From the NCBI GenBank assembly GCA_041918675.1, contig JAYRVF010000001.1:1-64000 (forward strand): a stretch of DNA of 64,000 bases, read 5' to 3'. A program made the position numbers and the translations under genes. Below, piece by piece: positions 1 to 6,532 of this stretch. The notes beneath the pieces were generated by a model, which was not told where the DNA came from, searched no databases, and saw only the letters and a list, made by a program, of their open reading frames with translations. The stretch's first letter is position 1; every line of letters begins with the position of its first letter. The stretch is from SCUB01 sp041918675 (GTDB lineage Bacteria > Pseudomonadota > Alphaproteobacteria > Rhizobiales > Xanthobacteraceae).

Positions 1-134
1 GCACCGGATTCCGCGCCTTCAACGAGGGGCCGCGCGACAACCGCGAAATCGACTTCGTCAAGCTCCGCCAGATCCTCGCCAACGGACAGCCCTGGACCGA
101 AAAAATGATCGAAAACCTCATCCCCAAAAAATAG
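1..134 (+). CDS. C-terminal end of a 6-oxocyclohex-1-ene-1-carbonyl-CoA hydratase-like protein (partial)
   Basis: The reading frame is open from base 3 and stops at TAG 132-134, giving 43 residues that begin TGFRAFNEGPRDNRE and end ENLIPKK. This resembles the C-terminus of the crotonase-family ring-opening hydrolase of the anaerobic benzoyl-CoA pathway (Oah type), which adds water to and hydrolyses 6-oxocyclohex-1-ene-1-carbonyl-CoA. The match is from memory of the family and only the tail is visible, so another crotonase-fold enzyme is possible. The context supports the call: a ferredoxin of the type used by benzoyl-CoA reductase follows 168 bp downstream on the same strand, then hydroxybenzoyl-CoA reductase genes. 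The rest of the gene, and probably bcr genes, lie outside the window. Confidence 0.55.
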   Translation, partial: TGFRAFNEGPRDNREIDFVKLRQILANGQPWTEKMIENLIPKK

Positions 135-302
135 GGGATGAAAAAGCCGAAAGGGGAGATCCGCGATCGCGGCTTGTCGGAAGACCGACGCGCAAGGCGG
201 GTCGCCCGCGTGCCGTCAAGCTCTGGACTAACGCGCGCGCGCATGATTATTGGCGGTGTTCGCCGCAACCAAACGCCTTCACGTAAAGGAGAGTCTTAAG
301 CC

Positions 303-548
303 ATGGCGCTCATGATCAACGACGACTGCACGGCCTGCGACGCGTGCGTGCCGGCATGCCCCAATGAAGCGATTGCGTCCGGCGATCCGATCTATGTCAT
401 CGACGCGCTGCGTTGCACGGAATGCGTCGGCGCGCATGACGAGCCGCAATGCAAGCTCGTCTGCCCGGCCGACTGCATCGTGCAGAATCCCGACTTCGCC
501 GAGTCCCCGGAAGAACTGCAGGCCAAGTACGAGTCGCTTCACTCGTGA
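303..548 (+). CDS. 2[4Fe-4S] ferredoxin of the benzoyl-CoA reductase type
   Basis: This 81-residue soluble ferredoxin has two cysteine clusters. The first is C9-x2-C12-x2-C15-x3-C19 followed by Pro. The second is C38-x2-C41-x8-C50-x3-C54 followed by Pro, with an extra C58. The eight-residue insertion inside the second cluster and the C-terminal helix (residues 63-81) mark the low-potential Allochromatium-type ferredoxins, which in Thauera and Rhodopseudomonas donate electrons to benzoyl-CoA reductase. A strong ribosome site (AAAGGAGAG) sits 9 bp before the ATG. The gene follows the putative oah gene on the same strand and converges on hcrB with a 6-bp gap. The donor role is inferred from type and context. 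Confidence 0.88.
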   Translation: MALMINDDCTACDACVPACPNEAIASGDPIYVIDALRCTECVGAHDEPQCKLVCPADCIVQNPDFAESPEELQAKYESLHS

Positions 549-554
549 GGCGTT

Positions 555-1538
555 CTACTTTCCGGCCGCCTGCTCGAAAAGACGCGTCGTGATGCGGCGC
601 GCAAGCGCTTGCATCACGCGTCGGCGGTATTTCGCACCAATCACGGTCGTACGCAGAACGTTCGCGGCCGCGCGTAACGCGCGGGCAAGTTCCTTGGCGG
701 TCTCTTCATTCCACGGCTTGCCGACCAGTCCGTCCGTCGCGATCAGCAGCGGAGCCGAATTCGTGCCGGTCATCGCGACGCGGATGTCGGCGATCACGTC
801 ACCGTCGCGGCGCAGCGCGACCGCCACGCCCGCGAGCGGAAAGTCGACCGCGTCACGGATACGCGCTTTTTCGTAAGCCGCGTGCCGACCTGCCACGGAC
901 GGCAGAACGACGACCGCCAGCACCTCACCCGGATGCAACGTCACGCGTTGGGCGCCGTCCTCGACGAACAGGTCGGCGACCGGGAACCTGCGCGATCCCG
1001 ATGGGCCGACGGCGATGACCTCGGCGCCGAGCACCATCAGCGCCGGGGCGATGTCGCCATGATAGGTCGCGTAGCAGCGGTCGCTCTTGACGACGACGTG
1101 GCATTTGTCGCCCTGGTATTTCAGGCACCAGCCGTTGCCCTCACGCCACCATTCGCTCTGGTTGTAGAAGATACAGCGCGTGTCCTGGCACAGATTGCCG
1201 CCAAGCGTCGCCATGACCCGGTGCGTCGGGCCGGCGACCGACAGCGCGGCGTCCGCCAGAGCCGGATACTCGGCGAGAATGGCGGGGTCACGCGCGAGCG
1301 CGGCGAGCGTCACGCCGGCGCCGATCCACAGCGACGCGCCGTCGCGGCGGATATCGCCGAAACCGGCAATCGCCGACAGGTCGATCAGGTCGGTCGGCTG
1401 TCCGAGGCCGCGGCGCAAATTGGGCAACAGATCGGTGCCGCCGGCGATGAACTGTCCGTTCACGGCCGCCGCCTTGATCCGCGCGGCTTCTTCGGCCGTC
1501 GTGGGACGATGAACTTGGAACTCCGCTAACAGAGTCAC
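555..1538 (-). CDS. hcrB: 4-hydroxybenzoyl-CoA reductase, beta (FAD, [4Fe-4S]) subunit
   Basis: This is the FAD subunit (327 aa) of the molybdenum enzyme that reductively removes the para hydroxyl of 4-hydroxybenzoyl-CoA to give benzoyl-CoA. The FAD loop IAGGTDLLPNLRRG is at residues 31-44 and the second FAD motif TLGGNLCQDT at 111-120. The diagnostic trait is an insertion of about 40 residues containing C122, C138, C146 and C155, the ligands of the additional [4Fe-4S] cluster that distinguishes HcrB from other xanthine-dehydrogenase-family FAD subunits. The start is a GTG at 1538 that overlaps the hcrA stop codon (GTGA), which indicates translational coupling. It is the last gene of the leftward hcrCAB operon. 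Confidence 0.93.
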   Translation of the reverse strand: MTLLAEFQVHRPTTAEEAARIKAAAVNGQFIAGGTDLLPNLRRGLGQPTDLIDLSAIAGFGDIRRDGASLWIGAGVTLAALARDPAILAEYPALADAALSVAGPTHRVMATLGGNLCQDTRCIFYNQSEWWREGNGWCLKYQGDKCHVVVKSDRCYATYHGDIAPALMVLGAEVIAVGPSGSRRFPVADLFVEDGAQRVTLHPGEVLAVVVLPSVAGRHAAYEKARIRDAVDFPLAGVAVALRRDGDVIADIRVAMTGTNSAPLLIATDGLVGKPWNEETAKELARALRAAANVLRTTVIGAKYRRRVMQALARRITTRLFEQAAGK

Positions 1539-3853
1539 GATTGCACTCCGTCCCTGATGTCGATTTGTTCGGCGATGTAATCGGGCGTGAGCGGCAGCGT
1601 CGTCGGATGGATTCCCGTTGCCTCGTGGACGGCGTCCATCATGGCGGGCAGGAATCCGGCAAGCATGCCCTCGCTCGCCTCCTTGGCGCCGAACGGACCG
1701 TTGGGGTCCATGCTCTCGACGATGAACACCTCGATGTCCGGGCTCTCTTCCATCGTCGGCACGCGGTAGTCGAGAAGATTGCCGTGAAGCATGCGGCCGT
1801 CGTCGAACAGCGTCTGTTCCGACATCGTCTGGCCCATTCCCATCCACACGCCGCCCTGAATTTGCCCCTCGACCGAGAGCGGGTTGAGCGCGCGCCCGAC
1901 ATCGACCGCGACCCAAACCTTGTGCGCCGTCACCTTGCCGGTGATCTCGTCGACCGAGCACTCGACGACCTGCGCGGCGTAACAGAATCCCATGGTCGCG
2001 CCGATCGCGCTCGCCTTGATCTTCTTGTCGCCCATGAATTCGGGCGGACTCGTGAAGGCGCCCTTGATCGTGATCGGGCCGGTGTCGACGAGCGCGGCCT
2101 TGACCACTTCGTGAAAGGCGATTCCGGGATCCTGTCCGACCACGCGGAAGATCTCGTCGTCGCACTCGACGTCGGCCGGACTGGCGTCGAGCTTTTTCGC
2201 CGCCGCCGCGATCAGGATGTTTTTCAGCTGCGTGGCGGCGTCGATGGCGGCGTTGCCGACCATGAAAGTGACGCGCGAGGAATAACTGCCGTTGTCCTTC
2301 GGGGTGAGCGCGCTGTCGGCGGAGATGACGCGGATGCGGTTCCAGTCGACGCCGAGGACTTCGGCGACCATCTGCGCCGCCATCGTGTTCGAGCCCTGAC
2401 CGATGTCGGCGGCGCCGGTCAGCACGGTGAGCGCGCCGTCGAAATCGAGGCGGAGATTGACGACGGCGTGCGGTTCGCCGGTCCAGTGCTTGGGCGTGGT
2501 CGTACCGGAGACGAAATGCGAGCAGCCGAGGCCGAGGCCGCGCCCCTTCGGCATCTTGCCGCGCCGTTCCGCCCAGCCGGATGCCTTCATCACCTTGTCG
2601 AGGCATTCGGGCAGGCCGTAGCTCATAACCCGTTGGGCAAAGGCCGTGGTGTAGGGGATGGAGGGCAGCAGATTGGCGCGACGGACGGCGAAGGCGTCGA
2701 TGCCGAGTTCGGCGGCCATCTCGGTCATCAGCGCCTCGAAGGCCGCGCGCGGATCGACCGTGCCGTGGCCGCGCTGCGCGCCGCAGGGCGGCGTGTTGGT
2801 GTAAACGCGCCAGCCGTCGTGCTTGATCGCGGGAATGTCATAGATGCCGTGCAGCAGCGAGCCGGTATAAAGAATGGTGATGATGCCGTAGCTGGCATAA
2901 GCGCCGCCGCGCTGGGTGGCTTGCAGATGACAGGCCGTTAGCTTGCCGTCGCGCGTCATGCCGAGCTTGACGGTAACGCTCGTCTCCGGGCGCCCGCGAT
3001 GGGCGAGGAATGTTTCCTCGCGCGTCTGCAACAGGCGGACCGTGCCGCGCGCCTTGCGCGCCAGCAACGCGGCGATGATCTCGAAATGCAGGGCCTCGGT
3101 GCGCGCGCCGAAGCCGCCGCCAAGAAACGGCTTCACCACGCGGACGTGGCCTTCCGGCATTTCGAGGCAGCGCGCGACCTTGAGCAGCACGTAATAGGGC
3201 ACCTGCGTCGTGGTGTGGATCGTCAGGTGATCGCGCTCGGGGTCGTATTCGGCGAGCGTCGCATTCGGCTCGATATGGGCGTGGTTGACCTCGGCGAAGT
3301 GATAGGTCTTTTCGCGCACCAGATCGGCGGCCTTGAATCCGGCTTCCGCGTCGCCGAATTCGTTGTGCACTTCACGCAGGACGTTGTTGGGCTTGTCGTC
3401 GTGGATCGCGGTCACGCCCGGCGCCATCGCCTTTTTCGCGGTGAAATAGGCGGGCAGTTCCTCGTATTCGATTCGGATCAACTTGAGCGCCTTGGCGGCG
3501 ACCTCCTCGCTGACCGCGGCGACCGCGGCGACCGGGTCGCCGCGATAGCGCACTTTTTCGCGCGCGAGCGGATATTCGTTTTCGGCGATCGGAAGGACGC
3601 CGAAGGGAATGCTGCAATCGTCGCCGGTGCAGACGGCGACGACGCCGGGAAGTTTCTCGGCTTCCGAGGTGTCGACCGACAGGATGCGCGCATGGGGCAG
3701 GTGGGATCGCAGGATGCGGCCGCACAGGGCGCCCGGCGCCATGAGATCGGCGGTATATTGCGCCTTGCCGGTGACTTTTTCCACGCCGTCGATGAGCGGC
3801 GTGCGCACGCCGACCGCGCCGACGCGAACCTTTTCGAGCCGGCGGATGCTCAT
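1535..3853 (-). CDS. hcrA: 4-hydroxybenzoyl-CoA reductase, alpha (molybdopterin) subunit
   Basis: This is the catalytic molybdopterin-cytosine-dinucleotide subunit, 772 aa, about the usual length for HcrA. The N-terminal aldehyde-oxidase a/b hammerhead domain covers roughly residues 20-130 (VTGKAQYTADL, GRILRSHLPHARI). The Mo-binding domains follow, with GGGFGARTEA and later GAADIGQGSNT near the cofactor. It works in the cytoplasm with HcrB and HcrC; electrons from ferredoxin enter through HcrB. The ATG at 3853 overlaps the hcrC stop (ATGA), and its own stop overlaps the hcrB start, so the three genes form one tightly coupled operon. The specific assignment depends on the neighbouring HcrB insertion, because alpha subunits of this superfamily are otherwise hard to separate. 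Confidence 0.9.
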   Translation of the reverse strand: MSIRRLEKVRVGAVGVRTPLIDGVEKVTGKAQYTADLMAPGALCGRILRSHLPHARILSVDTSEAEKLPGVVAVCTGDDCSIPFGVLPIAENEYPLAREKVRYRGDPVAAVAAVSEEVAAKALKLIRIEYEELPAYFTAKKAMAPGVTAIHDDKPNNVLREVHNEFGDAEAGFKAADLVREKTYHFAEVNHAHIEPNATLAEYDPERDHLTIHTTTQVPYYVLLKVARCLEMPEGHVRVVKPFLGGGFGARTEALHFEIIAALLARKARGTVRLLQTREETFLAHRGRPETSVTVKLGMTRDGKLTACHLQATQRGGAYASYGIITILYTGSLLHGIYDIPAIKHDGWRVYTNTPPCGAQRGHGTVDPRAAFEALMTEMAAELGIDAFAVRRANLLPSIPYTTAFAQRVMSYGLPECLDKVMKASGWAERRGKMPKGRGLGLGCSHFVSGTTTPKHWTGEPHAVVNLRLDFDGALTVLTGAADIGQGSNTMAAQMVAEVLGVDWNRIRVISADSALTPKDNGSYSSRVTFMVGNAAIDAATQLKNILIAAAAKKLDASPADVECDDEIFRVVGQDPGIAFHEVVKAALVDTGPITIKGAFTSPPEFMGDKKIKASAIGATMGFCYAAQVVECSVDEITGKVTAHKVWVAVDVGRALNPLSVEGQIQGGVWMGMGQTMSEQTLFDDGRMLHGNLLDYRVPTMEESPDIEVFIVESMDPNGPFGAKEASEGMLAGFLPAMMDAVHEATGIHPTTLPLTPDYIAEQIDIRDGVQS

Positions 3854-4350
3854 GGCGCGTCCTCCCGGGCGGCGGCGGCCGCCTCGACCGACTCGACGAT
3901 CTTCACATAGCCGGTGCAGCGGCAAAGATTGCCGGACAGCGCGCGACGGATCTCGTCGCGTTCCGGATTGTGATTCCTGCGCAGCAGCGCCTCCGAGGCC
4001 ATGATCATGCCCGGCGTGCAAAAGCCGCATTGCGCTCCGAGCTTTTCGTGGAACGCGCGTTGCAGCGCCGATAGGCGGCCGTTCGTCGCCAGTCCCTCGA
4101 TCGTTTCGATGGATTTTCCGTCGCAGCGAACGGCAAGGGTGATGCAGGACAGAACCGGTTCGTCGTCGATGAGAACGGTGCAGGCGCCGCATTCGCCGCC
4201 ATCGCATCCGGTCTTGGTGCCCATCAGCCGCGCGACGTCGCGCAGATAATCGACGAGCAGCAAATTCGGAGCAACGGCATCCTCGCGCCATTGGCCGTTG
4301 ACTTGAATCCGCAAGAGCCGCTTTTTCGACGGCGGTGGCGTCTGTTTCAT
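3850..4350 (-). CDS. hcrC: 4-hydroxybenzoyl-CoA reductase, gamma ([2Fe-2S]) subunit
   Basis: This small iron-sulfur subunit (166 aa) carries two [2Fe-2S] clusters. The plant-type motif is CDGGECGACTVLIDDEPVLSC in its first part, and the helical-domain motif is CGFCTPGMI with CRCTGY near residue 140. It passes electrons between the FAD/[4Fe-4S] subunit and the molybdenum centre. It is the first gene of the operon. The ATG at 4350 is preceded by a purine-rich ribosome site (GGGGGAGGA) 10 bp upstream. A longer in-frame extension exists upstream but lacks family similarity. Transcription presumably starts in the 480-bp gap shared with the divergent ligase gene. Confidence 0.92.
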   Translation of the reverse strand: MKQTPPPSKKRLLRIQVNGQWREDAVAPNLLLVDYLRDVARLMGTKTGCDGGECGACTVLIDDEPVLSCITLAVRCDGKSIETIEGLATNGRLSALQRAFHEKLGAQCGFCTPGMIMASEALLRRNHNPERDEIRRALSGNLCRCTGYVKIVESVEAAAAAREDAP

Positions 4351-4586
4351 ACGTCGCGTCCTCCCCCCTGAGACGACCACGCGCGCGCCGATCGATGGCG
4401 CGACCAGCGGCGAGTTTTTCATTTTCGACTTTTTTATCAATTGAGGGAACTGGTGAAAATGGACGAATGCGGCGCGCGGCATGCACTTTTCGGTCATCGC
4501 GCGCGCGCGTTTACATGGCCTTCGAAAACGCCATGCCGCAAAAGCGTGAGAAATCAACAGGACGAGCGGTCTTCTCCGGACATTCA

Positions 4587-4600
4587 TTGATATGAAGCAA
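4587..4600. promoter_or_regulatory. FNR/AadR-like binding site between hcrC and the aryl-CoA ligase gene
   Basis: TTGATATGAAGCAA differs at one base from the FNR consensus TTGAT-N4-ATCAA. It lies in the 480-bp gap (4351-4830) between the divergent hcrCAB operon and the ligase gene, which otherwise holds no gene that I can support. In Rhodopseudomonas, FNR-type regulators (AadR, HbaR) switch on 4-hydroxybenzoate genes anaerobically, so the position makes sense. No clear sigma-70 hexamers were seen at an activating distance. The assignment is inference from motif and context. Confidence 0.4.
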
Positions 4601-4830
4601 TTCGCCGTCAACACGCGAAAATGGACAATCGCTCACAAGCGAGCGTTCGCCGGCGGGAGCCGCGCGGCGATCACGCGGGCGCGTTCGCGCGTCGTGGTGT
4701 CGCTCGTCGCCATCGCCGGAGGCGATCGCGCGGAAAATTTCGCGACGGAGCTTTGCCTGCCGCCGTGAATGCGGTAAATCGCACCTCGACGACAACGAGC
4801 GTCAAGCTCGACGAATAAAGGGGGAGGACG

Positions 4831-6411
4831 ATGGCTGAGGTGCGGGTGCGCGCGGGCGCGGATGGTCCCGAGTTGATTTTTCCGCCGTCGTTCAACGTCG
4901 CCGACATATTGATCGATCGTCATGTCGGCGAGGGGCGCGGCGACAAGCCGGCGATCGTGACGTTGAACGAAACCGTCACCTATCGCGCGCTCGCCGAGAG
5001 CGTCAATCGCTACGGCAACGCGCTGCGCGGACTTGGGCTCGTGCCCGGCGACCGCGTGCTGATGATCGTCAAGGACGCGCCGGAATTCATCTTCACGTTC
5101 TGGGGCTGCGTGAAGAGCGGCTTCGTTCCGATCGCGCTCAACACCATGCTGACGTCGGACGACTACACGTTCATCATCAACGATTCAAAGGCCAAGCTGC
5201 TCGTCTATTCGCTCGACTATCGCGACCGCGTCGAGCCGGCGGTCGCCGCCTGTCCCTCGCTCGGCAAGGCGTTGCCGGCGCGCGAGGAGGCGGGTTCGCT
5301 CGATGAGTTGTCCGGCGCGGCGAGCACGGAGCTCGCGACCTTCGCGGCGACCGAGGACAGCGAATGCCTCTGGCTCTATTCCTCGGGCACCACCGGCCGG
5401 CCCAAGGGCGTCGTCCACGTTCACCGCGACATCGCCGCGACCTGCATCCTGTTCGGGACCAGCGTGCTCGGCGCGTGCGAAAACGACGTTTTCTATTCGA
5501 TCCCGCGCCTGTTCTTCGCGCTCGGGCTCGGCGTGGCGATGAATTTTCCGCTTTGGGTCGGCGGCACCACGGTGCTCGATTCGCGCCGGCCGTTGCCCGA
5601 GATCGCCGCCGCGATCATCACCGAGTTCCGGCCGACGATCTTCACCGCGGTGCCGACGTTTCTCGCCGCGCTGCTCGGCGCCGGCATCCTGAACAAGGAC
5701 GACATGGTCAGCCTGCGCCGTTGCATCTCAAGCGGCGAAGCGCTGCCGGAGGAGTTGCAGCGCCGCTGGCTGGAGATCGCGCCGATCCCGATCACCGACG
5801 CGATCGGCTCGACCGAGGCGCTCCACACCTACATCGCCAACACGGTCGACGCGTGGCGGCCGAGTTCGAGCGGTCGCCTGGTTCCGGGCTATCAGGCGCG
5901 CATCGTCGGCGACGACGGCAAGGAAAGGCCGGTCGGCGAGGCGGGGCGGATGTGGATCAAGGGCCCGTCGGTGACCAAGCGCTATTGGAATAATCCGGAG
6001 AAGACGGCCGCCTCGATCGTCGACGGCTGGCTCGACACCGGCGACACCTATCGCCGCGACGATGACGGGTTCTACTTCTATTGCGGGCGAAACGACGACA
6101 TGCTCAAGGTCGGCGGCATCTGGGTGTCGCCATTCGAAATCGAATCTGCGCTGATCTCCCATCCCGACATTTTCGAAGCCGCGATCGTGGGCCGCGCCGA
6201 CGGCGATCTTCTGGTCAAGCCGGAAGCCTGGGTCGTCCTGAAGAATCCGAACAAGGCGAGCGACAAGCTCGCGGACGACATCCGCCAATATTGCCGCACA
6301 ACGCTTGCGCCGTACAAATATCCGCGCTGGATTCACTTCGTCGAGGTGTTGCCGAAGACGGCGACCGGCAAGATCCAGCGCTTCAAGTTGCGGAGCGCCG
6401 AGCGGGCCTGA
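4831..6411 (+). CDS. aryl-CoA ligase of the benzoate/4-hydroxybenzoate-CoA ligase family
   Basis: This 526-residue AMP-forming ligase would join 4-hydroxybenzoate or benzoate to CoA using ATP, the entry step of anaerobic aromatic degradation. The P-loop-like motif YSSGTTGRPKGV is near residue 185, and GWLDTGDTYRRDDDGFYFY with GRNDDMLKVGGIWVSP near residues 400-430. The catalytic lysine motif TGKIQRFKLR is at the C-terminus. Overall it resembles the BadA/HbaA/BclA family. Substrate preference cannot be read from sequence; the adjacent hcrCAB genes point to 4-hydroxybenzoate. A strong ribosome site (GGGGGAGGAC) precedes the ATG. Its start faces that of hcrC, so both probably respond to the same signal. 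Confidence 0.88.
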   Translation: MAEVRVRAGADGPELIFPPSFNVADILIDRHVGEGRGDKPAIVTLNETVTYRALAESVNRYGNALRGLGLVPGDRVLMIVKDAPEFIFTFWGCVKSGFVPIALNTMLTSDDYTFIINDSKAKLLVYSLDYRDRVEPAVAACPSLGKALPAREEAGSLDELSGAASTELATFAATEDSECLWLYSSGTTGRPKGVVHVHRDIAATCILFGTSVLGACENDVFYSIPRLFFALGLGVAMNFPLWVGGTTVLDSRRPLPEIAAAIITEFRPTIFTAVPTFLAALLGAGILNKDDMVSLRRCISSGEALPEELQRRWLEIAPIPITDAIGSTEALHTYIANTVDAWRPSSSGRLVPGYQARIVGDDGKERPVGEAGRMWIKGPSVTKRYWNNPEKTAASIVDGWLDTGDTYRRDDDGFYFYCGRNDDMLKVGGIWVSPFEIESALISHPDIFEAAIVGRADGDLLVKPEAWVVLKNPNKASDKLADDIRQYCRTTLAPYKYPRWIHFVEVLPKTATGKIQRFKLRSAERA

Positions 6412-6420
6412 CGCGCCCAA

Positions 6421-6530
6421 GAGCATTTTTTCCGGCGCGACGCGCTCGGCTCGCGGAAATGACGGGCGCCAGCTTCGGGAACTCGCGCGAATTCCGGTCG
6501 CGAAAGCGGTTCCCGCTTGCGCGGGACCCG
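6421..6530. repeat. palindrome-rich intergenic segment between ligase and Nfn fusion
   Basis: Between two convergent genes, GAGCATTTTTTCCGG at the left and CTCGCGGAAATG about 25 bp later form an imperfect inverted repeat. A second small hairpin (GCGGTTCCCGCTTGCGCGGGACCCGC region) follows. The arms loosely resemble the palindromic elements at 14957 and 23614 and could be a degenerate copy or simply a bidirectional terminator without a T-run. Low confidence. Confidence 0.3.
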
Positions 6531-6532
6531 CG

